Positions 54,365-64,000 of a stretch of DNA of 64,000 bases are shown piece by piece. The DNA is from Gremmenia infestans (lineage: Eukaryota > Ascomycota > Leotiomycetes > Helotiales > Hamatocanthoscyphaceae), in NCBI GenBank assembly GCA_032629725.1, contig JAFEVB010000010.1:1240001-1304000 (forward strand), in the 5' to 3' direction. How positions within the stretch are numbered: the stretch's first letter is position 1; the number at the start of each line of letters is the position of its first letter. The translations under genes and the position numbers were made by a program. The notes beneath the pieces were generated by a model. It saw only the letters and a list, made by a program, of their open reading frames with translations, made no database searches and was not told the origin of the DNA.

Positions 54365-56752
54365 AGCTCTGCGTGAATCTGAAAAGTATCTTTGGGCACC
54401 AAAACTTGTACACGGCTGCAGATAATAATAATACAGCGAAATGAATGGATAGCGAATAATGAGTTATATGACGAGGCTGTCTTAAGCGCGAGTACGTCTT
54501 TATATAAAAGCATGCTTCTAGCCAGAGCTACACCAGAGCCGCATCCTCCAGCGTCTAATTTTCTGCTCGCGGACACAGCCGCTGTCAACTTGGCCATCTG
54601 GGCTGTTGATGAAGCAATTCCCGGCCGCCTTGTATGTAGCCTTCTTTCCGTTGCAGTGTTATTGTGTGTTTTGAGGGGCGGATATTACTGGGATATGCAT
54701 GCATGGCTGACGTGGATCTGAGATGGAGGTTGCGCGGGAAGAGGGTGACATTGGGGGAGTGTGTAACGACCTTGGGCAAGCATCTGTTCCTTTGAACTGC
54801 GCAGAGCCTTGGAACTTAGAAGAGCCTCGAAGATGACATGCAGGGGAAAATAGGAGCGCAAGAAATGCTTCAAGCAATAATCAAAGCAGTTGTAACTTCA
54901 ACTAAGTATGTATATGGAAGGTTATTTCACTAGGAAAACAACAGGGTCTTTCTTAAGTTCAACATTAGTTTGTGAGGGGTTTGGGCAAGAAGTAAAAAGC
55001 ATTGGATGGATATATGACTCTGGTAGAAATAACCGCTCAGGCCAATAGAAAATCTGCCTGGTATTAGGATCCATACTTCGATCTTAGCACGCAATCATGT
55101 GCGGTACGGTGGAAGTGAAGCATGTACTGAAGCCTCGTATATGGATTGTGGGTAGCAGATGATATTGGACAGTAACAGTTGGATGCTATCGTCCCTTAAA
55201 GCCTCGGCCTGGACAGAAGAAGGGGCCTGTTTTTTCTTTCAAAATCCAAGCCAAGTGGCACAATAAGAAGCAGCCATATCAAGTGACGAGGGAGTTTTGA
55301 CTCCGAAATGGGCGAAATATTTTTATCCAGCTGTACGGACAGTCTGAAGCAGCGCCGAGAAGAAAGTACTTTTTTTAATGCGGTAGGTGATACAATCAGA
55401 CAAATTAGTACTGTATGCCTTGCAACTTTGAAGAGCATTGCGAATCCTTTCCATCGTTCCGTCTCGGTGGTAGGGACCGTACTGGAGCCTGGAGTTGGTG
55501 TTGGCGCTGACTTAACACGCTAAGCTAAAAAGGCTAAGCTTATAGTCACGAGAGTTTTTTTATGGAAAGACAGCATAAGAGAAAATGCGAGGCTATTGAC
55601 AAAGCTTAGTATTTACTTTAATGAGTTGTTTAGGGCAAATGGTATGTATTCTAGAAACACAATGCCACCATTTGATGCATAACATATTTCACATCTAAGC
55701 AACACGTGATAGCAATCCCCGACCAGTTATTGGACTTACTCCGTAGCTGCTTACATATATTCCCGTTCATTCATGAAGAATCTGGGGATCCCTGATTCCC
55801 CTGATTACGTCCCCGGACACGATGACCTATGTAGTCCATTTATGAATTTCGGTGTATCTTCGTGTAGATTCGTATAAACTAGGTCAGTCGTGAAGCCATT
55901 CTATCTAGGTAGTTCACTCATAAATCTTAGCTTAGATTCATACGTGAGCCGGAACACATAATCGTCTGGTGGAAATCAAATGCCTATTCAGACCACCCAG
56001 ACGATTAAGCTACCGACCTTTTAATTCTTTGATTCGGTTCCGTCTTCACTCCTAAACGTTTCGACATAAATACAATCATCCTCTAAGGCGAGCGTCAAGC
56101 TATAACATGATCATCTTTGTCCCAATATCTGTTTTGTAAGTGACCTCGTACTTCGTGTTTCGGCGGCCATAACAAGCCACACTATGTTCCAGTAATATTA
56201 CTAGCTACATGACCCCACGCCACAACCTTATCTCACTTGCGATCCCTTTAGTGGGAACCGGGGTTGGCTAGGCTCTCAATTAGGAAAGGCGGGACTTTAT
56301 GATTAGTCAGGTTCCATGGTGCGCTGCGCTGTGCTGTTGCCGTGTTCGGATATTTTAAGGGTTCTGATTGGCTGTTAGCACTTGTGGCGCTGCCAAACAG
56401 GTGAAATTGTCCGAATCACCACAGAAAATCAATATAGGGACTGATTATGAGATAACAGGCCGTTGCTCAGTCTTCGCCGACGGCGGGGACCCCAAATTGG
56501 GCCAAATTGTGGGCTAAGCTTCGAAAAGCACCAATCAGCTCGTGGAATTGAAGATTCCCATGTCCATGTCTTCATTGGAAATAGGTGATAACGCCATATT
56601 CTGAGAGATAACGCCATACAAGAGGCTGGAGAAAACCCTTTTTGCGGCTGCTTCTTCCATATAACCTTCCTTACCAGGTACGCGGATCTCTCCTAAAACA
56701 TCGATTCTGCATATGATATACACACCCGAGTTACAGAAATATCACCATCACC
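54365..56752. other. 2.4-kb gene-free stretch
   Basis: No convincing gene. It holds an imperfect hairpin at 55959-56007 and, at its right end, the promoter of the permease gene. Confidence 0.45.
55959..56007. repeat. Inverted repeat (14-bp stem, about 20-nt loop)
   Basis: TAATCGTCTGGTGG (55959-55972) pairs with CCACCCAGACGATTA (55993-56007), with one bulged base. It is far from the nearest start codon (about 750 bp), so a transcript or small-element origin is equally possible. Confidence 0.7.
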
Positions 56753-58333
56753 ATGTCGCTTCAAAAGGACTCGAATGAGAAGAAAGAGCCCTCGGCTGGT
56801 TACAAGGCGGCCGATGCGCTAGAGTCTGACCACGACGGCTCTCTCTTCACGGCACTGGTAAATGAAGGTATGACTTTTGATCCATTGCACTGGTCGAACA
56901 TGTTATTCACGTGTTCTCGTAGATCACCAACATGATATTAAGCTCAGGACCATGTCGTGGCAGAAAGCCGCATGGCTGCTGTGCGGAGATCAAGTCTGTT
57001 TAGCCATTATGGCCCAGACGTGGTCGCTTTCGTAAGTTTGCACTTGTTGAAAAACGCACCACCGTGCTAATGGCCAATTCTCAGCGTCTTGGGATGGGTT
57101 CCGGGTCTTCTTACCATGTTCGGGGCAGGCATCTTGTTCTGGATTACCTCGATAACCATGCACCAATATATCATGAAAAACCCCCAGATCAAGAATATCT
57201 GTAAGAGTCCTGTTTCAATTGAGAAAGCCCGCAACTGATGAAGTCGAATAGGTGATTTCGGATACTACATTTTTGGAAAGAATCGACTGGCCTATGAGTT
57301 TTCCGGGTTCATGCTCCTGGCCAACAATATCCTCTTGATCGGCTTCCACGTCCTCACAGGCGCCAGGGTTCTCAACACCCTATCAGACCACTCCCTCTGC
57401 ACTGTCATCTTCTCAGTCATTGCCATGATAATGGGTATCGTAATGTCTGTCCCAAGGACACTGAACCATATTTCTTTCATGTCCATGTTCTCAGCTGCTT
57501 GCATGGCCATCGCCATCCTGCTGTTCATGGTCTTCGCCGGAATCGAGGATGCTCCTTTATATGGATATCTTGGCGACTTCCCCACCGACGGCCCGGTCCG
57601 AACGTACGCTTTCCCTCTGCCGGGTACAACTTGGGTGAACTGCATGAACGCCGTCTTGAACATTACCTTCCTATGGGTCCCACAAATCCTGTTCCCGACT
57701 TTCATCTCGGAAATGGAGAAACCACAAGACTTCCCCAAGTCTCTCGCCGTGCTCACAGCCATCTCGGCATTCCTATTCATCGTCCCCCCTGCGGTCGGAT
57801 TCCGCTACCTAGGCCAATACTCCACTGCTCCTGCGTTCGGAAGCTTGGGCGTGATTGCGTACAAGAAGGCGTCTTTCGCCTTCGTCATTGTCCCTACTCT
57901 TGTGATCGGCGTCATTTACGCCAACGTCAGTGCGAAGTTCATCTACTTCCGCATCTTGGGCACGTCTCGACACGCGCATAGCAACACGGTTCTTGGTTGG
58001 GGTGTCTGGGTTGCGGTTATCGCAGGAATCTGGATCATCGCATTCATCTTCTCTGAAGTCGTGCCTAGCATGGGAGATTTCCTGTCGCTGCTTGGCGCGA
58101 CTTTCGATTCGTTCTTCGGTTTCATCTATTTTGCTGTTGCGTACTGGCAGTTGTACAAGGGGAAGTTGTTCAACGGTGTCGGTAGGTCCGTTTTGACTGT
58201 TATTCATATCTTTGTTATGGCTGTTGGGTTGTTCTTGCTTGGTCCAGGATTGTATGCGGCGGTTGAGGCAATTATTGCTGATTATTCGGGGGGAACGAGA
58301 CATGCTTTTAGCTGTGCGAATTTGGCTATTTGA
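56753..58333 (+). CDS. Neutral amino acid permease, Mtr-like (Aa_trans/AAAP family), 473 aa
   Basis: Four exons: 56753-56867, 56923-57031, 57085-57200 and 57252-58333; three introns of 51-55 bp with consensus sites. The family imports neutral aliphatic and aromatic amino acids with protons; Neurospora Mtr is the best-known member. After a hydrophilic N-terminus (about 45 residues) comes the conserved start KLRTMSWQKAAWLLCGDQVC, then LSVLGWVPGLLTMFGAGILF in TM2, and DFGYYIFGKNRLAYEFSGFM. About 11 membrane segments follow, including CMAIAILLFMVFAGIEDAP and TFISEMEKPQDFPKSLAVL, which are typical of the fungal Mtr group. Likely in the plasma membrane. The family is firm; the exact substrate is inferred. 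Confidence 0.88.
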
Positions 58334-59372
58334 GGGAGCACTAGGTTAAGAGCATGTATCTAGCCTTTAAATAGGATCATAAACTGGATATTGACTCAAA
58401 TATCAACCATCATCTAGAACACTTCCTGCTGCATATTGTGTTCTCTGTGAAGGTGCAGTAGAATTGAGTGAGTGCTGGGTAGAGGTCGAGAAAAAAGTCT
58501 GACATATGAAGCAACAACGAAATTGCAAGAATTTGACGTAGTAGGAGACGTGTATTATTAATTGACGAGGGCTTTTTGGTAGTGGCTGCTGCTCAGCAGG
58601 CGTCGAAGAACATGGTGCGCATCAAGTGAAGGTGATTCAGCGGCCGTCGGAGTTACCAATTTTGAAAATGGGGACACTGTCCCTTACGAAATGAGCACTT
58701 TGGATTGAGTAATGCCTCAAAGCTTTCTGAGGATACGACTGTGATTTTGCATATTTGTACTTATAATGGGAGGAGGGTGTAGAAGAAGACGAAGTTGAGT
58801 AAAGTCGTCTGAAAGCGAGGTTCGAGCGAGGTGAGTTGTGTGGCGCGCCAAGAGCGGGTACTTTTCTCCGCGATTTCACTTCTCGACATCACCTCTGTCA
58901 AATATCATCCAAATATTTGAATACCTCCACCATGGCGCTCAAATCAAATCCTGTGAGAGATCCTTAGGATTAAAGTCGCCCATTATATTGCTTTTGTTTT
59001 ACCTGAATGATGTCAGTATTGACACAGCTCAGTTGTTTGCAGGTTTTGCATGCTGTGTGCTCTGGCGATGACCCCGTTACTGTTGCGTTGGGAGTAGCCT
59101 CTCCATATCTCTCCTTTCCTATTTACAATTTGCTCTCATCATTAAGAGTGAAATATGTGTTGAGCGTGAATCGTTCTTTCCCTGCTTGGTGGCTGTCATC
59201 TGGATACTAAAGAGCCTAGAAAACTACAGGGAACGGCAATTGCGATCACCCCCAAGAGCAGGAACGAACTACATCATCATTATTTACGATATGACAGCCA
59301 TCCTGAAGATGGTCAACCTCCACAAACGAAAAATCGGTCGTGAGAAGTGCCTCCATAACACCAGACGTCGAC
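58334..59372. other. Intergenic, promoter of the CAX gene
   Basis: About 1 kb. Any short upstream coding exon of the CAX gene would lie here, but none could be joined in frame with confidence. Confidence 0.4.
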
Positions 59373-60726
59373 ATGAGACGCTCCAAGCTAAAGAACTCGC
59401 ATTTTCTGGACGTGTCCAATGACCATTCTAACGATGTTTCCATACGCAGAATCAACCACTGTGGACACAGGGTCACCACTGGTATACAGCCGGAAGGAGA
59501 GAGTGGCAGGAGCGGAATACATCCATACAAGTTCTTGAAGATCTGCTGGCGCTCGACCAGTGGAGCCTCACGCCTCTGCAACATACTCTGGCCTGTTGTG
59601 CCAGTAGCCATTGCTATTACATGGGCTCGGCCTGACCTTCATATAGCTATCTTTACCCTCAACTACCTTGCTATGGTTCCATGTGCCAACCTCAGTGGCT
59701 TTGCCGGACAAGAGCTGGCCAGAAAGCTCCACAAAGTCTTCGGTGTCTTGTTGGAAACCACTCTTGGATCCGTCGTCGAGATTATCATGTTTATGGTCCT
59801 TGTCAAGGCTGAGCACTACCGTATCATTCAAGACGCGGTTCTTGGCTCTATTCTGGCTACTCAGCTACTCTGTCTTGGCATGTGCTTTGCCGTTGGTGGC
59901 AGCCGTTACGAAGAACAAGAGTTCTCTGAGACAGTCGGTGAGGTCGGATGTGACTTGCTCCTGACAGCGTACGTTCTTCCAATTGGAGACAATCACCACC
60001 CGCTAATGAAATAGTGGATTTGGACTGATTATTCCTACTGTATTTCGTGCCGCGGTTTTCAGCGAAACCGAAGCCTCCGCCGAGGAAATCGACAATGCTA
60101 TCCTGCACATCTCGCGCATTACATCCGTTCTGCTCCTGATTTCCTACGCGATCTATGTCTGCTTCCAAATGCGCACGCATCAGTGTATCTACGACGCCAT
60201 CTTCGAGGCTGATGATCATAAGCACGCAAGCCGCCACGCGGATCTCCACAAGGACAAACTTACCTTTACCGAGTGCTTGATCGCTCTGACTGTTTCGATC
60301 ACCCTGGTCACGATTATTGCCATTTGCTTGGTTGGACAAATCTCCTTCATCGTCGGAGCATGCCATGTGTCGGACAGCTTTGTAGGCTTGATCCTCGTCC
60401 CACTCGTTGAAAAGTTCGCAGAGCACCTCACAGCTGTTAATGAAGCTTGGGACAATCAAATGAACCTAGCTCTAGCTCATGTTCTTGGTGCCACTATTCA
60501 GACCTCACTCTTCAATGCCCCGCTTGCCGTGCTTGTTGGATGGGGACTCGGTCTCCCGATGAATTTGAGTTTCTCGCTCTTCAACATTGTTGTCCTGATT
60601 CTTGCTATTCTTGTCGTCGGTAACTTCCTGAGAGACCAGAGATCCAACTACCTAGAGGGATCTCTTTGCGTTCTCGTTTATATCAACATCGCCGTCGCAG
60701 CATTTTGGTATCCGAACCCCAAATAA
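59373..60726 (+). CDS. CAX-type cation/proton exchanger, divergent subfamily, about 435 aa
   Basis: Exons 59373-59968 and 60015-60726, with a 46-bp intron (GTACGT donor, GCTAATG branch). ATG 59373 is the first in frame after an upstream stop; an extra 5' exon is possible. CAX exchangers move Ca2+ or other cations into vacuoles against protons. The N-terminal half has HPYKFLKICWRS, WPVVPVAIAITWARPD and FAGQELARKLHKVFGVLLET, then GSVVEIIMFMVLV where canonical members have GNAVEL. The second half has VSDSFVGLILVPLVEKFAEH and ALAHVLGATIQTSLFNAPLA, so the usual GNAAEH is EKFAEH. About 11 membrane segments are seen. The overall order is clearly CAX; the changed motifs place it in a divergent fungal branch, so ion specificity is unknown. 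Confidence 0.85.
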
Positions 60727-62720
60727 ATGCCTATCGCTCCGTTCACTGTAGGGATCGACAAGCAAACTTTTACTAGCGTGTCGACGTTGTCGCTGGTCAC
60801 ATAAATTCCCATATTCGTAGTTTGCCACGGGCCTGGGCAGCATTACTGATCGACATTGCTTCGGTACTTGATATATTCGACGGGCGTAGAGGAGACTTGC
60901 TCTGTATTCGATATGTGGTATTTGTTCAGAGGCGTATTCCGTTGGCTAGACGCCTCTAATACCTAGATGTATTAATTCTAGTATGGCCACGACACTGGGA
61001 CATACATACCGAGTTTGTATCATCACATCCATCCAGTCTTGTGATAGCTTAGAGTACACAAATGCATGACTCTTCAACCCATTCTCCTGCGAGCGCAGTG
61101 AGCGAGCCTGATCTGGTCCCATCTACTGCGTGACTGATTCGTTGCGATTATGATGCATGTATCTGCCAAATGATGATGTCCGAAATAAACCTGCTCTGCT
61201 TTGATTTGATGCTTTGATCTATGCTCTCATTCCATATTTAGTCTTTGCTTTAAAGCAAGCAGCTCTTCTTTGACTCATCTGCCGTAATACCAGAAACGTG
61301 AAGCAGCTTGGACGTACCTGTTTCGTGCGATGCATCTACCCGGTGCAGCAAGTGAAAGACCAAAAAGGCGGTGGTAGACCTGCGAAATTTCTAGATACGC
61401 CTGTTCCGAAATGGAGCAAGAGTGACTGTACCTACAGGTGGGGTGCCCAGACTTTCCTCCAGACGAAGGCAGGGGATTTGTCCTTTGCCAAAAGAAAGCT
61501 GGGGAACATCACTGTAATCTTCAATCGCAGAACTTCCTCCAATTTATCCTTCACCGTCAACTGGATGTTGATTTTATCATCAAGGGCACTCTTTCGTACA
61601 TCAAATACCGCAAGCCGTGAACCATATGTGCTGGCTGCTAGTGCTGGTAGCGTTAGCGAACTTTGTGTGCCGCGAGCGAATTCAACAGATCTCCCCGTTC
61701 CGACCCCCTGAATATACTCGACCCTCCATCGAGACCAACAACCAAGCCAGCACCCAAAAAAAACCCAGTGATACCTTTGAAAGGAGAATACGCAGATGAT
61801 GAGAGATGGGAATATTGCTCAAGCTATTACCAGGAAAGTGTCGCTGAGGTTAATGTCCCTACCTGAGCCTGTGCTCCTTGGAAGACGAACTTGACTGCCC
61901 GAGCCCCATTGACAACACCAAGCGTTGCTCCCGAGTACTCTCCTCGAGACAGTCAGAGATCTATCCGCCATCAATGACATGCAACACTTCTAATCGACGC
62001 CAGCTGTTGCGGGATGGTCATCAACGACATCAAGGTGGGCATTGGCTTCAGCCTATCTCGAGGACACTCACTCGTGGAACGACCCGTGCGATGATTCTTA
62101 CAACCACCACCTCCTAAAACTTACCTAGGTATATCCACTGCCCTTCAACTTCTGCGAGTGCTATATAGCTGACTATCAATCTCCGTACTCCAATACCCAG
62201 GAATATCCTCACGATCCATTGCATGGGGTACGATTCGACAAGCGACATCCAAAGTCACTCGGAAAGACGGAACGCATTGAACAACACCTTACCTTCACCT
62301 TCGCCTTCACCGCCTCCTCGACCTTCCTTACACAACGGCCAATAGATCGCTAGAAACGTTTCATCACTACTATACCCCGTACTTACATTGCAAGATGCTC
62401 GAGCGACTGTATTGCGCACTTGCTACAGACAGCACCAGCACCAGAACCAGCTCCCACAGAGCATCTCAAGCGAAGGAGATCATCAATCAATGGTAACATG
62501 GCACTTGCCGTTCAGGGACTGGAGACTCAGGAGAAGGCGGACCTATCACGATAGTTTATGACTGGATATATAAGACACGCACGAAGTCGACGAAGTCGAG
62601 CAATCCGGTGCGCACGACATCAAGTCACAACGCAACGTTCATGGTAAGTACAATTTCCTTTTTGTGAAAATTATATATACAAGGGAGAGAAAGGGAGAGA
62701 AGGGAACTTGATCTCCTATC
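60727..62720. other. 2-kb stretch with no recognised gene
   Basis: Several overlapping short frames (about 61298-61870 plus) have some protein character, but no frame could be joined into a model and none is recognised. They may be decayed sequence. Confidence 0.4.
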
Positions 62721-63179
62721 TTACAAATTTGCTTCCCAACCCGGCTTTCCCAAGACCATCAAATATGCTCTTTGCTGATACCGAGAAGTAGGCCCATTAT
62801 CATGCAAGAGTATGAGTCCCTTTAGACTGCTATACACGAGATCGGACCCCTCGCGCCATGTCGAAACTATCTTGCTCCCAGGCAATACGAACGAATCCAT
62901 AACCACGAACTTGTCGCCGCCACGTCCTCCTTGGAAGTTGGCTTTGTCGGCACGGTGGCCTCGGGGTGGTGGTCCATCGCCACGACTACGGCCGCCATGG
63001 AAACCGCCTCGTCCACGCTTGGGTGCCTCGACGATGGGTGCCTCGACAAAGCGTTGATCGATGTCAAGGGTCTGCTTCTGCTTCTGCTTGCGCTCACGCT
63101 CGCGCTTAGCCTTGCCACCAGATCCAGCGACGGAATCCTGTTCCTCTTCCTTAGCAATTGCCTTGGCGTTGGCCCATTT
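62721..63179 (-). pseudogene. Stm1-like C-terminal exon or relic, 152 codons open
   Basis: The minus strand, directly after a splice-like CCCTCTCTAG (AG at 63181-63180), reads KWANAKAIAKEEEQDSVAGS, GGKAKRERERKQKQKQTLDI, DQRFVEAPIVEAPKRGRGG and an RGG-rich stretch, then DSFVLPGSK. This is the order of the C-terminus of fungal Stm1/HABP4-type ribosome- and mRNA-binding proteins (acidic KEEE, GGKAKR, FVE, RGG box, then a DxAFPxLG-like end). The frame then runs 49 codons further into unrelated sequence to a stop at 62721. I find no N-terminal Stm1 sequence in the 820 bases upstream. It is therefore either a last exon with a distant remainder outside the window, or a truncated, mutated copy; I favour the latter. 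Confidence 0.55.
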
Positions 63180-64000
63180 CTAGAGAGGGCGAAAGCGGGT
63201 CCTTTATGGTGGTGAGCAGACACAATGGGACTTGAATCATTGGCGGAGAACTACTCGAGACGGCAACCCGAACACCATGTCGATGCCGAACTTGCTCATT
63301 GGCAGTGCTAAGGGTTATGCAAAGATGGCCTTTTCCAACCGCAATCATCCAGCGCGCGGCTGGCGGTCCTCAACGCGTGCACTGGTCCGGCCAGGTCTTT
63401 CCTTCTGGGAGCCGCATGCCCTTCTCACGTAGGGCCGCACGCCAGACCCGCTCTAGTAAGGTTAACATCGTCTCCTGTTGTAGACGCGCTCAAGGAGCAG
63501 CTTTAGAAGGTCGATGGTTGCAGCAAACAGGAGGTTACGATCTTCAATGGTGGTATAATCGACCATTGTCGCTCGACCCCGGCCCGCTCTGGGTCATCAT
63601 TGCCATCTCTCACTAGTATGATCATGATTTAGCATGGAAGAACCAGAAGAGATTGTTCGGCAGCGATCAACGAGTTCGCACGACATTGCCATTGCCGAAG
63701 CCTTATTGTTTTGCCGTATGCAAGAGGAACACAATTGATGTTCACTGGCCGGCCCGCTGTTGCTGGAATCGGCTTGCCTTGAAATACACTGGCCTTTCCA
63801 TTTGCACATTGGCAGTCAGGGCTTTGCTGATTGTCTGATCAAGAACATGTCATGATGTACCCGATTATCCATGCTGTCCTGCAGCCTCATTGTTCTCTGT
63901 CGACTTCGCACTTAGTACCCGACGGTGCGGAACTCAAGTCATCATCTGCTTGGGTGCTTGCCATTTGGAAACGGCAATTGAATCACCGACGTTCTTATTC
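63180..64000. other. Right edge, no gene model
   Basis: Both strands have frames of 60-100 codons with partial protein character (for example minus-strand ERVWRAALREKGMRLPEGK near 63380-63450) broken by stops. They may be relics; no family is recognised. Confidence 0.35.

Noticed and set aside
53870..54376. Plus-strand frames overlapping 53668-54364
   Set aside because: The minus-strand three-exon model closes in frame with consensus introns and family-like motifs, so these are taken as shadows.
61298..61870. Overlapping plus-strand frames of 60-137 codons
   Set aside because: Some protein character but no start, splice pattern or motif allowed a model.

Overview
The window reads as nuclear DNA of a filamentous ascomycete fungus. 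Genes are monocistronic and lie on both strands. Most carry one to four short introns of about 48 to 115 bp, with GTAAGT-like donors, CTAAC/CTGAC branch sites and YAG acceptors. The gene families are typical of Pezizomycotina: HET-domain proteins, an AA9 polysaccharide monooxygenase, DUF6594 and DUF7907 proteins, a Dal5-type MFS carrier and an Mtr-type amino acid permease. The mix of families would suit Leotiomycetes, but that placement is inference. Gene models below were built by joining reading frames across splice sites seen in the sequence; each intact model closes in frame from ATG to stop.

Left part (0-29 kb), mostly conserved genes: the tail of an unidentified gene (3-227), a small conserved protein (1229-1660), a secreted AA9 LPMO with a long repetitive tail (4993-6832), an SMP-30/gluconolactonase-like protein (7759-9151), a large repeat-containing, probably mitochondrial protein (9507-12467, minus), the ribosome-quality-control E3 ligase listerin/Ltn1 in five exons (13327-18483), a HAD-family hydrolase (18775-19835, minus), an MFS transporter (21924-23716, minus), the GINS subunit Psf2 (25266-26079), and an unrecognised protein built from about seven imperfect repeats (28029-29161).

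Middle part (29-55 kb), accessory in character: a HET-domain gene broken by a one-base frameshift (29935-32134, minus), a cytochrome P450 tail relic (32397-32670), a type I membrane protein (33111-34243), a small unknown gene (34450-34898), a DUF6594 membrane protein (37165-38551), a 2EXR-like protein (39199-40371), an MDR-type dehydrogenase with a MITE in its promoter (41052-42116), an Rrn11-like Pol I factor (42508-43941), a secreted DUF7907 protein (44265-44927), a GNAT acetyltransferase with an internal stop codon (45674-46354), an intact HET gene (46783-48937), a HET relic (49069-49370), a small multi-pass membrane protein (50624-51046), a divergent protein kinase (52372-53501) and a small Cys-containing protein (53668-54364). 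Whole and broken copies of the same families side by side suggest birth-and-death turnover of allorecognition-type genes.

Right part (55-64 kb): an Mtr-like neutral amino acid permease (56753-58333), a CAX-type cation/proton exchanger (59373-60726), then about 3 kb with only an Stm1-like C-terminal exon or relic (62721-63179, minus).

The clearest unlabelled structure is a pair of roughly 200-bp non-autonomous inverted-repeat elements of one family, in opposite orientation, at 1790-1987 and 40739-40944. No tRNA, rRNA, CRISPR array or intact autonomous transposon was recognised.
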